From assembly GCA_917880885.1 (NCBI GenBank), contig OU862908.1, positions 8,282,501-8,346,500 on the forward strand: a stretch of DNA of 64,000 nucleotides, given 5' to 3'. Under the pieces are notes generated by a model. That model saw only the letters and a program-made list of their open reading frames with translations. It had not been told where the DNA came from and made no database searches. Positions 53,812 through 64,000 of this stretch are shown here, one piece after another. The translations under genes were made by a program, and so were the position numbers. Every line of letters starts with the position of its first letter. The stretch's first letter is position 1. Origin of the DNA: Limnephilus marmoratus (Eukaryota; Arthropoda; Insecta; Trichoptera; Limnephilidae).

Positions 53812-54163
53812 AATTTGGGAGGCGGGAATGGGTACCGCCGCCCCGGGAACCTTTATTGGATAACCAACACCTCTGCCACAGATCACCCCAAGTGGTTCGC
53901 TACGTTTGGTGATTTAGCAGGGGTGCCCGGGTTCATGGGGTGAGGTTTGTCTAGGTCTTGGAGGCGGATGACCAGGACATACTGAACCCCAGATTCCTAC
54001 CAACCCCTTAAACCCTTTTCCTTCCCAGAACTCTCCTCTCCTTCCTTTCCTTAAAAAAACCCTACACACAGCATCCCCAAAGATGACATAGGCCCTGAGG
54101 AAAATTATTTTCCTCAGGGCCTCCTGTGTGGAGCTCATGTAAAAAAAAAAAAAAAAAAAAAAA
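53812..54163 (+). mobile_element. Poly(A)-tailed retroposon inside the LTR element
   Basis: It starts near TTTGGGAGGCGGGAATGGGT, follows the family order (GGTACCGCCGCCCCGGGAAC, AAGTGGTTCGCTA, CACACAGCATCCCC), and ends in about 23 A at 54138-54160. It is the best-defined copy of the family at 24721, 43585 and 51113. It lacks recognisable pol III boxes, so SINE or truncated-LINE status is open. Confidence 0.65.
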
Positions 54164-55680
54164 CCTCCAAGGCGTGTGCTCGGAGTGAGCACTACATTCT
54201 AGTGTACTGATGATAGACTTAATTTATTTATCCTCGTTGGACTAGAATAGGAACATCTTCATAAGAGATGTTTCTCTGATCTTAGTGATCAGTGGCGCCC
54301 AAAAAATTAGTTTAGTTTATAATTAAATCTGTTTTATTGTTTAATATACCTAATTAAATGTTAAATCTGACAATCTGTTAATATTAAGTTAAGTAATTAA
54401 GACATTATTCATTAGGAAATTGGTTTTGTCACAAATAAAGGGAAGTACTGCTTCGGCGTGCACCACTATTAAATAATTCCGATCTGGAAATTGACACTCT
54501 ACCTTTAATACAGGAGAGTGTAGTTTTTCTTGTACAGTTTTTGTTAGTCATAAGTATAATTTGTTAATTTTAAACAGTAATATATGCCTAAGTATTTCAC
54601 TGCTAATACCAGTGCTGTGCTAATACAGTGTTAATACTTTTAATAATACTTTTCCATGTTTTGTTTACAAGTTCCGAAGAGATGAGAGTAGTGTATGCCG
54701 CTACCTACTCGTAACGTTTCGAATTCTTCGATCGTTCATCTTCATTCCAGGAGACGGAGTAACTATGGACAGATTGATATGAGAGTCTGTGCCATAGCAG
54801 GGCCGTTGCCTGACGTTTCGGAATCGACAGAGTGAAGACGGAGGATCTGTTGTCTGCGGATGTTTTCCCTGCAGAAGACAGAAGGGCCGTTGTCACGCTG
54901 ATCATCATTGAACTTACTACAAGTGATAATTAAATCACTAGAACATTCTCAAAAAAAAAAAAAACAAGTCAAAACATACATAATCCAATCCTATACATTA
55001 TACTATATTAGACTCATAAAAAGAGCCAATTATTTGTCAAGCCCATATAATCATTAACGAAATAATAAAAAATAATAATAGACATATTTAAGTCTAGCTA
55101 TATTGTTAGTTGTTAAGATGTATTGTTTTAGGTCTTTAGCTTAGTCAGACATTTAGTTTAATATAAATAAAGGGAGGAGAGAGAGAAAAAATTAGGTAAT
55201 TTTTATTTGGTTCTTTATTTTTTTTCCCGTTAATAATATCCAAGTGATTTTTTTTCTCATCTTCTTCAAAGATCTCAAAAGTGGGAGCTTGAGTCCTCCG
55301 TACTCACAAGTGTTTCTGAGAGATTGACTCAATTTGTGTGAGTAAGTGTTTTACAATCTCATTTTGGAGATGAAAAAGTGGAGATTCCATTCTCATTAAA
55401 ATAAAATAAAAAAGTTATAATAATAAATATAAAATTATAAAATACAATATATAAACAAATAGGTTGTGTAATTCCAATCTGCGTATTGGTTTTCTTTTTG
55501 GGGTTTCCTTGTTATTGTGAATATATATGTATAATTGTTTTGTTTTTTTTTTTGTTATTCTGTGTGTCATTTTCTTTAATGTTTTAATTATTTTTTTCTC
55601 CTTATGTACAAGTGCAGGAGTAGAGAGATATTTCCTATTGTACTGGTATAATTTTACTTCACTCTGCGGCGTAAAATTTC

Positions 55681-55697
55681 TGGGGGAAGCGGGGAAT
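55681..55697 (+). promoter_or_regulatory. Polypurine tract of the large LTR element
   Basis: GGGGGAAGCGGGGAA directly precedes the 3' LTR, the expected site for plus-strand priming. Confidence 0.75.
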
Positions 55698-56717
55698 TGT
55701 AACGTAATTATTTTCTTGGTAGTTATTCAGTAGGTACCTACTTGCTCGGAAGGAGTATTATTAATTTCGGGTGCCGTTGAAACGATTGATAACAAATTCA
55801 AATTGCCGGAACGTTGTTAGTTTGTTTTTTTTGTTTGAAAAAAAAAAGAAACTGTTAGAAGGGCGACGTCATGACATAACGATGGATTGGTCGGAAGTTT
55901 TTATTTTGTAAGGAGTTTTGATACTCCTAAATGATTGTGTAAATTTGCAATATTATGCGTGTAACAGACGTGATGCCTTTACGAGACTGTTAAATAGTAC
56001 CGGGTCGCGGTACACGCAGGATGTTGATTGTTTTTTCGAGGCGAGGAAAACTTTTATTGTGATGATCACGAGATATCGAGTTACCTATGTAATATTACAA
56101 TCTAATGGAAGTGTTTATGATGTCTGTATGCCTGGTACCTAAGGTTGGTGTTCTTATGCTTAGAACTGAGATTCTTGTGCCACGTACAATCCAATATCAC
56201 CAAGGACAACTTTGGTGAAGACTGCAGGCACTTCTTAAATCACATTTACAGTCTAGAACTGCGGTTTATATCCTTTCAATGCTCAGAGATGGCCATCGGA
56301 CGCATTGTGACGCCTTTGTGGATGGATCTGGAATCTGTGGGTGGACTGCTTCACGGAGTCATGGGTGTGCGAAGCGGCAGCTCTGGGGCTCTTCTCCAGC
56401 TATCTGGAGCCCTTGTCGCTGAGGTTAGAAGAGGTGCGCCATATTAACTATCGCAACCTACGAATGATCTACTATGATTCTACTAAAATAACTGAATTAT
56501 CTCTCTCTCTCTTTACACCTTTCTTTATGAGTTTACAAAGGTAATTTATGTAGATTATGTTTGTGCTTGTCAATAATAACAAGTACATTTTGTTTAATGT
56601 GAGTTCTTTTATTTACATCAGATAGTAGCTTTCTTTTTATCCCACGCAGGACCCTGAGATGATGATGAGAGCTCATGCATACGGAATTTCTCTGCTAACT
56701 GAGAAAGATACGTGTCA
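55698..56717 (+). repeat. 3' LTR (1020 bp)
   Basis: It matches the 5' LTR as described there. Differences seen include C for A near 56272, C for G near 56440, C for A near 56483, G for T near 56562 and A for G near 56708. Confidence 0.9.
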
Positions 56718-56721
56718 GTTA

Positions 56722-57302
56722 ACATAATGAAGAATAATGATTTTGTAATAAAATATAAAGCACACTTTAGAAATTGTTCACTGCTAACATTTATTTAATA
56801 TTAGCTTACTTACTAGCGTTGTCCAGGCTTCAGATCATGTCTCTAATTTTAGATCTGAATATATTTAACTCATTCAGATCTAAAAGTAGTGTTACTAAAC
56901 TCACCATTAATGATTCTTCCTTTCTACTACTGTTAAATTCAAATTTATGTCAATTTAAATGAAAGCCTATCACTTTGTAAAACACAATTCAATCAAATTT
57001 ATGTCATTAAGTAGGTAACTTAACAACAGTGCTTCTTCGATTTTTTTTTCAAGTAAGTACAAAAAGTAATTTTAAATGTGTATACAGTGTTCTGTATCAT
57101 CAGTGTCATTGCACTTCAAAAGAATATTTGACAGATAAATTGGTGTAGCCAGCCTACAAATTTCGTAGTTCCAGTTTTTATTTTTTCTACTCTTATTTGA
57201 CAGACTCTACAGTACCGGATTTTGTATGACGATTTCCAGACGTTTTAAAATTAAAATATACCGCTGTAATTAACACGATGTGAAATTTCAGCAACTCGAC
57301 AT
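56722..57302. other. Intergenic stretch, no gene recognised
   Basis: AT-rich; an inverted word pair TTAGATCTGAA and TTCAGATCTAAAA lies at 56848-56887. No gene was found. Confidence 0.5.
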
Positions 57303-57622
57303 TATTGAAGTGAAAACTTCTTTAGCACCGTTGTGATTTGAAACTCGATGAAACGCAAACGAGTGACACTAAAAAGAGAAAAACACATACATCTATGGGA
57401 TTTAGCCTGCGAGAGAATGAGATAGACTAATCGGTGTCCTCTTTGCGCGGTGCTTCGTAGAATAAAATGTAAAATAATTTTTAAACTTGGTAACAATATT
57501 ATAATAAATTTACCTTACTATTATCCTATTCCCGATACTCCGTATTCATCTCATTCTCTCGAAGTTTAATTTTCTGTAGGTTTCACTTTACCGCGTGTGA
57601 ACTTCACGTGATTTTTATTTTT
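57303..57622 (+). mobile_element. MITE-like family GAAGTGAAAACTTC, copy g
   Basis: A full 5' block and GCGCGGTGCTTCGTAG are present. About 100 bp of AT-rich DNA is inserted before the 3' block TTTCACTTTACCGCGTGTGA. Confidence 0.65.
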
Positions 57623-57814
57623 TGAAGTGTGCATAGTAGGTGTTAAACGTGTTAAAATACAACTATGGCTGCACTCGAATCAATTTTTCCGTATTCCTGA
57701 ATGACCTGATCAGCGTTTTGAGGTTATAATGTCAGACTGCTGATAATAATAATAAACCATAACTTCTATCAATATATTATAAACAATTAATAATCAATAT
57801 ATGTATTATAAAAT

Positions 57815-58345
57815 AAAGTGTACAATGTGCATTGTTCGTGCCGCTAAAATTTAGAATCAAATCCCGGTACGATCAAGGGTGCTAAATGGTGTGGTATTCC
57901 TATTAAAAAAGTAATGGCCATATTATTTTTTCAGTTTAATTTGTATAGATTATCTCTAAATTTTAAAATTTAGTTGTAGCACTCTAACCCCCATCCATGA
58001 AGAAGGTTCCCGTTTTTACCTAAAGGGTGTGCTTTTGAAGATGTAAGGGTTGGAAGTTTCACCCTCTAGAAATTTCCAGAACAGTCCAGAACATTCGAGA
58101 GTATTCCACAACATTCCAGAACATCCCGGAACATTTTGGATGTTATGGAATGTTCGGCAATAGTCTGGAACATCCCAAATTATTGTGGAACGTTCCCGAA
58201 CACTCTCGATTGTTGTGGAATATTCTGAAACATTGTGGACCATTCGAAGCCTTTTTCGTATGGGTGAGGCTACCCATTGGTAGGGGCAAATAAAGTAAGA
58301 TCCGTCGTGAGTTCGAACGTCAGTTCCATCTCATATCAACTCCTT
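57815..58345 (+). mobile_element. Heat-shock-element-like array element, copy 4
   Basis: It starts at TATTATAAAATAAAGTGTAC, with an interruption near 57900-57985. The phased triplets begin at 58079 (GAA 58089, TTC 58094, TTC 58104, TTC 58114, GAA 58119, GAA 58129) and run to about 58240. The tail has GGGTGAGGCTACCCATTGG and GAGTTCGAACGTCAGTTCC. The terminal GGGTACCCCAG end is missing. Confidence 0.65.
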
Positions 58346-58427
58346 GAGTCACAAAACTATAACTCTAGTTAATAAAATTATGTATTTAGAGACTTAGAAT
58401 AATATACGGTAACGTTTGCATAATTGA

Positions 58428-58910
58428 ACTTCAGAACCCAGCTTCGAGTGCATGTCTGACGCCACGCCATGCATGTCGCGCCACAAATAACATCTGCGTA
58501 CGTGGAATTTCACACAAAGCTACCATTATAATTCGGTTTTGAATTCAAGAATTCGTCACAAGATGTCGCTACTTCCGTCAGTAGGTCGGACGGCGACGTC
58601 TCCCCCCTAGGCATAATTGCTACGAATTTGTGAATATGTAGTATCTCCCCGGATATGGAAAGATTGACAGTAATACGTGAGACGTCACTGCCTATTACGG
58701 TTACTTTGTCCCGGTGACTAGCTACACTGGATGACAGTGGATCCGAGGAACGGGCTATTTTTGGAACCAGATCCTATTGGATTTATTGAATGGTATAAAA
58801 TGGTCATCAACACTAACTGGGCAAAGCCGAACCAAAAACCGCCCACAGAGCCTAGCAGTATAAACCTGCGGGGCGGGTTTTTAACAGCTAGTAATATTGA
58901 ATGGGCATAT
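58428..58910 (+). repeat. Dispersed repeat, inverted partner of 90-565
   Basis: Plus-orientation copy of the repeat at the left end of the window. The 76-residue ORF at 58731-58961 and the 87-residue ORF on the other strand lie over conserved parts but do not continue in the other copy, so no gene is called. Confidence 0.7.
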
Positions 58911-58989
58911 TTTGACCTGAAAGACAGGAGAAAGTCATGGCAGCGCCACTCTGGTGCGTAATGCTTGATGGCTGTGGACATTATGTTAA

Positions 58990-59433
58990 TACACTTACAT
59001 ACATACGTAAATCCTACCTACAATCATACATCCATCCCTGGAATATTATTAGCAACGGAAAATGTAAGGTTTCTCTCTACCCACAAGTATAAGCAAATAT
59101 TTATTTACACTTGTTTGTGATTGTGCATAAACCGATTTAGGTGCTAAAAGAAAACACAGAGAGATTTTAAACTCTGAATAGAATTAAATTAATTTTTTAA
59201 TTTTTAGGAATCACCACATAAAAAAAAACAGATATCAGGTTATGAACGAAATACGTCATAAAATAATGACCAAATTAAATGTTGAAATTGTAAACTATAT
59301 TAATAAAACCAGATTTGTAAAAATTTATTTGTTTCTTCACTTCATCAATCGTAGGTTGTATCATTCACCGTAGTATGTAGGCAATAAATACCGTCGTATA
59401 GTAGGCAATAACTAACCATTAAAATATATTATA
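58990..59433. other. Intergenic stretch, no gene recognised
   Basis: AT-rich with short ORFs only. Confidence 0.5.
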
Positions 59434-59740
59434 CTAGCCGACCCGGACACACGTTGCTGTGGCTAACGAAACACAACGCCATCTACTGACAACGCCATTA
59501 ACCAACCTTTATAACCATCGCCATCTGTTAATTTGGACACATATCAAAACCACACCGCCCGCTTGCCAGGCCGCTCCCTTTATTTATTATATATTTCTCC
59601 CAATTTACACAAAACCTTGACAAATTATATACCTAAACCTTCCTCATGAATCACTCTATCTATCGGTGAAAACCACATTAAAATACGTTGCGTATTTTAA
59701 AAGATCTAAGCGTACAGACAGCGGGAGCGACTTTGCTTGA
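59434..59740 (-). mobile_element. Helitron-like element (rearranged copy)
   Basis: The minus-strand 3' end is GTCGGCTAG followed by T, with ATGGCGTTGTGTTTCGTTAG. The region then jumps to the CAAGGTTTTGTGTAAATTGG block of the longer family. It is a rearranged or deleted relative of 18408-19021. Confidence 0.6.
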
Positions 59741-59754
59741 TACGTGTAAAGTAA

Positions 59755-60180
59755 ATATATGTAAAGATATCTATAATATTCGTGGGAGAAAGGGGTGAGG
59801 CGGGGAAAGTGGAAGGGGAACGCGGGAAGGTAAGGGGCGGGAATGGAGAAGCATGGGAAAGGACACGCAGGCGAAGGATGACGTAGGGGTGGGGGACGAA
59901 GCAGGGACGGAGGGAGAAATATAAAAGGGCCCATCGCATCGTAGCGATAGGGGATAGCAGGGAGCAAATTTGGAAATTTCATGCTTCTCACACCGACAGC
60001 CGTGAAAGTGTGTAGATTTCAAATAGTTTAGCGGCAGGATGGGAAGGAGGAATGGGGAGGGGGTTTCGGGAGGGAAGAGGGGAACGAAAGACGGGGGTTC
60101 GAGGGAGCGGTAGGGAAGAGAGGGGGGTGATTTTTTAAAATCCATGCTTCTTACACGGAGAGCCACAAACCATCATGTGG
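59755..60180 (+). mobile_element. Purine-rich Helitron-like bodies (two)
   Basis: 59790-59935 (GGGGAACGCGGG, GGGAAAGGACACGCAGG) matches the body of 25898-26514. 60035-60130 is a second purine-rich block. Both are flanked by AGCC(G/A)(T/C)(G/A)AAA words (59998 and 60161). The CTAG end is missing. ORFs over these blocks are low-complexity artefacts. Confidence 0.5.
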
Positions 60181-60423
60181 CTTGTTCACACGTCGGAAAA
60201 ACAAAAAATATTTGGTACCCAAAAGCACTTCAATAAAAATAATTAAAATTGAAACACTTTCTTTAGTTGACATTGTAACTCATGACAGTTGAATTATAAT
60301 ATTCACGTCATTAAAAAAAATTACGACAGCCTTCATCACAGAGCGCCGACATAAATCCGAATAATACTGTATTCTTTTTAACTATTCGTGTTTAACATTG
60401 GATATTTGAAAGGGGTGAGCATT

Positions 60424-60612
60424 TTTGAAGTGAAAACTTCTTTAGCACTGTTGTGATTTGATACTCGATGAAACGAAAAGTGACACTAAAAAGAGACACA
60501 CATAGATACATCTGTAGGATTTAGCCTACGAGAGAATGAGATAGATGATTTGACTCCCCACACTTGTATACTTCACCACCGCGTGTGAACCGCACGCTTG
60601 TATTTTTTTTTA
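60424..60612 (+). mobile_element. MITE-like family GAAGTGAAAACTTC, copy h
   Basis: The 5' block and AGCCTACGAGAGAATGAGAT are followed by a shortened middle and the GCGTGTGAACCGCACGCTTG end with a T-run. Confidence 0.65.
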
Positions 60613-62058
60613 AGATTATGTAGATGAATGAAAAATTAAACGTCTCATATTTCGTTAATTCTTTTAAACGTTTTAATTTTTAATACATTTCCACTTCTTT
60701 TATATTGGTCGGTATTTCTTGGAAGAATTTTACCGCTCTGTATAGTCATGAGATCTGTGATTTTGACTTCTTTCGAAATGGAAGTTTCATAATATGTATA
60801 CTTTTGGATGTTTTTCTTACTATTTATTACTATTTTCTTTAACTCATCTAAATTTATAATTCATTTTAATTAAAAAAAATGTTACGGTTTTATAAATTGT
60901 GTTTTTTTGTATTATTTTTATTTTTGTTCCTACATCGTATTATTATTACATTATAAAATATAACATAACATGATAAACATAGTTCTATGTACGACTACCA
61001 CGATACGGGCAACGGGCATGAGCCTAGTATGGTAGTCGGGAAAATACAAGACATTATTAAATAACACAAAATAAAAATTCTATTCAAACATATGTATACA
61101 AAAGATTTTAACGTGTGCTCTACAAATTTTTAATGACTGTTCACCGTAAATAGTAACATATTACAGAGTAGAGGAAAATAAAATCTTTTAAATTAGTCTC
61201 CCCATAATGTGGCCTAACCACGGTTTGATTGATGGCTTTGAACGCCGAAACAGATGTCACAATAATAAAAATTAAAATACTTATATATAAATTAATAATA
61301 ACTTTTGAAAATTTGATTTTCTTCATATTTAAAAATAAAAAAATCCGTCATTGGTTTAAATGTTTCAATGAGGCGTACCAGGCACACTACGCTTCTTCAC
61401 ATAGAAGCCAACAATACTAATGCAGCAAATAATAACTCGCCGAATACTCGCGCGATCACAACATACACCCACAACCAAAAATTACTACTCTTAGAAAATT
61501 TGCACGACTCTTTGCTAACTAAAAAGTATTATTAACAGTGAATTATAACATTTCACGAGTACGTAATTCTGTATTTTTAAATTTTCTTTTCGCTTCTCCA
61601 CGAACTTTCTTCCTTTTGAGCACTTTTTGTTATTATTATTAATATCTACTTCACGAATAAGGTTTAAACGTTTAAAAACAATTTTCCAGAACACAACATT
61701 AATATACATATTGTATGGACATTCCTAATAGTTACTTTGTATAATTTAATATGTAGTACTTAAGTAGTTAGGCATTTGTAGCGAAACGTACAGTTTGGCA
61801 ATTAAGTGTAGAAAATAAATGATAGCGCTGCGATCGTTTTCTAGTTTTAAATGGCAACACCAAGATGGCTCATAAGACAATGAATGTATGTTTTAAAAAA
61901 CACTTCTGTCAAAATGCGTATTTCATAGCGTATTTGTATTTTCAAAAATTTTACACAAAAAACTGTAATTTAATAGAAGTAAAATAAAACAAAACACTTC
62001 TTCTAACATAGTAAACTTATTTTGTGGCACCATTTTGATTTAAATTAATAAATTACTT
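60613..62058. other. Intergenic stretch, no gene recognised
   Basis: Strongly AT-rich; short ORFs only, none with recognisable similarity. Confidence 0.55.
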
Positions 62059-63506
62059 CGTTTTTTACCATTTTTATTGTTTACAAAAGGATTAAACCAT
62101 AACCTACAAGTTGATAATAATAATAAACAATTGGAGTTGTTAGCAGTAGATGTTAATTGTGCTTTGAATAATCAACATATTTCTTATCAATATAAATGTG
62201 GAGAAGTCATAAAAAACATCAGCAAGAATCCTAACTTCATTAAAAAACAATACAATCAAGAAAAAAGACTTGCAATTAATATATCCAGGGCTACACGGGA
62301 AAATAATCTGATCATTACGAAAGCTGACAAAGGTAATAGTGTCATAATTATGAACAAGGAAGATTATGTGGAAAAAACAATGGATTTTTTACAAGGCGAT
62401 AATTTTGATAAGTTACAAATGAACCCTATTAACAAATGTCAAGAGCAGATAAGGGTTGCTCTAAAAATTGTAAAAGTGACATGATTATTAATTTAATTAA
62501 AAATAGGAGACTAACTGTAAAAAATCCTCAATTCCCTAAGTTGTATAGTCTATTAAAAATTCATGAAAAAGGTCAACCAATAAGACCAGTGGTCTCAAAT
62601 TGTAATGCTCCTTGCAATAAAATATCATCAACAATTAATAGAATTATTATGGATTCACATATTTTTCATCCTAAATACACGATTAAAAATTCATTTGATT
62701 TGATTGAACACTTAAAACTTTTGGAAATTCCTGAAAAAGCATTTTTAGTATCATTTGACATTGTTAATTTATTTCCAAGTATTCCAATTGAAGAATGTAA
62801 ACCTATTATTAAAGAACTTTTATTTTCATCAATTTTACCTAATGACTTATCTCAGGATTTAAATGTATTATTTAATATAGTTTTAAAACAAAATTATTTT
62901 CAATTCAATGACAATATCTTTAAACAAAAAGATGGCGTGGCAATGGGTGCTAGTACCAGCCCCTTGGTCACGGATATATTTATAAATAATTTGGAAAATA
63001 AGATTTTTAATAGCTGTGCATTATTACTAAAATACTTTCATTGTTGGAAGAGATATGTGGATGATGTGTTCTGTGTTTGGACAGGTACATTGAGACAACT
63101 TAATATTTTTCTTAATTTCTTAAACAAACTCCATAAATACATAAAATTTACTGTAGGGCAAAATTCGAGTATAAACTTTTTGGATTTAAATATTTCAATA
63201 ATTAATAATAAATTTGAATTTAACATTTTTCGTAAAGATACATACACAGACATTGTAATCCACAACACTTCAAATCATCCAATTTCTCAAAAAATGTCAG
63301 CTTTCCATTCTATGATTCATAGATTAGTTAATGTACCCCTATCTCCCAATAATTTTTCAATAGAACTCAATGTTATTAAACAAATTGCTATTAATAATGG
63401 ATACAACACCAATTTAATTGAAAACATTCTTAATAAAAAATACAAGAATAAATTCATTAAATCATATATATATCCTGTACAAAAGGATCAGGAAGGGAAA
63501 AAATGA
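62059..63506 (+). pseudogene. Penelope-like element reverse transcriptase
   Basis: The N-terminal part (62077-62460) reads KGLNHNL, NCALNNQ and then LIITKADKGNSVIIMNKEDY. It shifts frame near 62460 into the 356-residue frame. That frame carries FPKLYSLLKIHEKGQPIRPV, FLVSFDIVNLFPSIPI, GVAMGASTSPLVTDIF and the catalytic RYVDDVF. It continues with INFLDLNISI and FRKDTYTDIVIHNTSNHP. These motifs (KADKG, GVAMGS.SP, YVDD, FLDL.I, F.IFRK.T.TD) define Penelope-like RTs and not LINE or LTR RTs. All catalytic motifs are present. One frameshift and an abrupt 5' start at about 62059 make it inactive. Confidence 0.9.
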
Positions 63507-63965
63507 AGGAAAATTATGTATTTTAATAATAAAATTTCTAATTCCTTGACAAAGAATGTACCAAATGAAATTCTTCCTGTATTTTATGCAAATAACAAAC
63601 TTAAAAATTACATTGTAAATAATAAAGATAGAGATTCAAAAATGAAAAAAATCTGGAATTTATAAATTGAAATGTAATGATAGTGATTTCTTTTATATAG
63701 GTAAAACTTTGAAATAAGGATTAAAGAGCATATGAAAGCTTTAAATAATAATAGTTTCTCGGAGTTTGCCAACTATTTAATAGAAACTAGTCATACCTTT
63801 AATTTTAACAGTGGAATAGAATTAATTCATTGTAATGTCAATGGCATTCAGTTGGATAAATTATAAATTTTAGAGATTAGAAAGAGTGTTAATGCAAATT
63901 TAAATATTATTAATAATCAAAAATTGTTTTTAAATGACCTATTATTAAATCTATTCCCCTTTTAA
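63507..63965 (+). pseudogene. Penelope-like element linker and GIY-YIG endonuclease (frameshifted)
   Basis: The linker reads ISNSLTKNVPNEILPVFYAN and NKLKNYIVNNKDRD. It then changes frame to SGIYKLKCNDSDFFYIGKT at about 63649-63708, the GIY...YIG start of the endonuclease that nicks the target for Penelope-like elements. After a stop and another shift, IKEHMKALNNNSFSEFANYL continues with the conserved EH and N residues. It ends near 63960 with LLLNLFPF. At least two frame changes and an in-frame stop show decay. The element's 3' end lies at or just past the window edge. Confidence 0.8.
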
Positions 63966-64000
63966 AATTTTTAATTGTTCTATATTGCCCCTCGTCCCTT

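Larger units (their letters stand above)
53111..55697 (+). other. Non-coding internal region of the LTR element
   Basis: Short ORFs only (70 residues at 53377, 68 at 55527), none resembling retroelement proteins. 54660-54900 holds two related blocks with ACGTTTCG, followed by GAATTCTTCG or GAATCGACAG, and GAAGACGGAGGATCTG. These are GC-rich relative to their surroundings and may include packaging or capture-derived sequence. This is an inference. Confidence 0.5.
52092..56717 (+). mobile_element. Complete non-autonomous LTR retrotransposon (LARD-like)
   Basis: The 4626-bp element has 1.02-kb LTRs with TG/CA ends, a 4-bp duplication GTTA, a tRNA-Lys-type primer site and a polypurine tract. The 2.59-kb internal region has no gag, protease, RT or integrase reading frame. 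LTR identity of roughly 99% implies a recent insertion. It must have used proteins from another LTR element. A poly(A) retroposon (53812-54163) sits inside the internal region. Confidence 0.9.
52088..56721. repeat. 4-bp target duplication of the large LTR element
   Basis: GTTA lies at 52088-52091 and 56718-56721, directly outside the two LTRs. Confidence 0.75.

Overview
The window reads as insect intergenic DNA made almost entirely of transposable elements; I find no convincing host protein gene. It is AT-rich and has short arrays of the arthropod telomere-type pentamer TTAGG. TAGGTACCTA-type words recur, and there are dispersed repeats beginning AACCCCCGAC. There are also Helitron-like repeats with TC...CTAG ends, and reverse transcriptases from several retroelement clades. 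The AACCCCCGAC repeat and the TAGGTACCTA words resemble what I know from Lepidoptera, so a moth or butterfly is my best guess (moderate confidence, not provable from the window).

Layout. 1-4.3 kb: dispersed repeats, including one (about 90-565) that returns inverted at 58.4 kb, a foldback minisatellite at 1.0-1.37 kb, and a 410-bp repeat that returns at 22.6 and 24.3 kb. 4.3-8.7 kb: a LINE 3' fragment and a long 5'-truncated LINE (6427-8697, minus) whose reading frame is split by a 7-bp tandem duplication. 8.9-9.6 kb: a Helitron-like element directly abutting a second element that carries a 10-bp-phased array of heat-shock-element-like pentamers. 9.65-12.8 kb: a hairpin-forming minisatellite family (TAATATCTAC units) with an RTE-type LINE fragment inserted in it. 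14-18 kb: LINE 3' ends, a G-run and a 100-bp tandem repeat with hairpins. 18.4-27.5 kb: Helitron-like elements, a TA-flanked TIR element (20.9-21.7 kb) and several MITE-like families. 28.4-29.75 kb: a LINE fragment split by a 241-bp perfect palindrome with 12-bp target duplications. 31.5-32.4 kb: a TIR MITE and a LINE tail.

32.7-38.8 kb is the best-defined nested structure. A non-autonomous hAT element (8-bp target duplication GGGCGATA) contains a young LTR retrotransposon (275-bp LTRs differing at one base, 5-bp duplication AAAAT). Its single open 970-codon ORF encodes Gag, two zinc knuckles, protease and integrase, but no reverse transcriptase and almost no RNase H. 38.9-46.6 kb: palindrome-family relatives, another Helitron plus heat-shock-element pair, hAT MITEs, and a composite insertion of a 55-bp foldback carrying a tRNA-shaped sequence next to a TA-flanked TIR element. 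46.7-50.05 kb: a decayed LINE with endonuclease and RT regions, interrupted by a second, nearly identical copy of the RTE fragment. 52.1-56.7 kb: a complete non-autonomous LTR retrotransposon with 1.02-kb LTRs, a tRNA-Lys primer site and no gag or pol. 57.3-60.6 kb: more MITE, heat-shock-element and Helitron copies. 62.07-63.96 kb: a Penelope-like element with RT and a decayed GIY-YIG endonuclease.

The elements do not form a pathway; they interact as parasites of one another. The RT-less and ORF-less LTR elements, the hAT derivative, the foldbacks and the Helitron-like elements must all have been mobilised by enzymes encoded elsewhere. Nesting gives a relative order of insertion. All homology calls come from reading the sequence and from knowledge of the families; no search was run.
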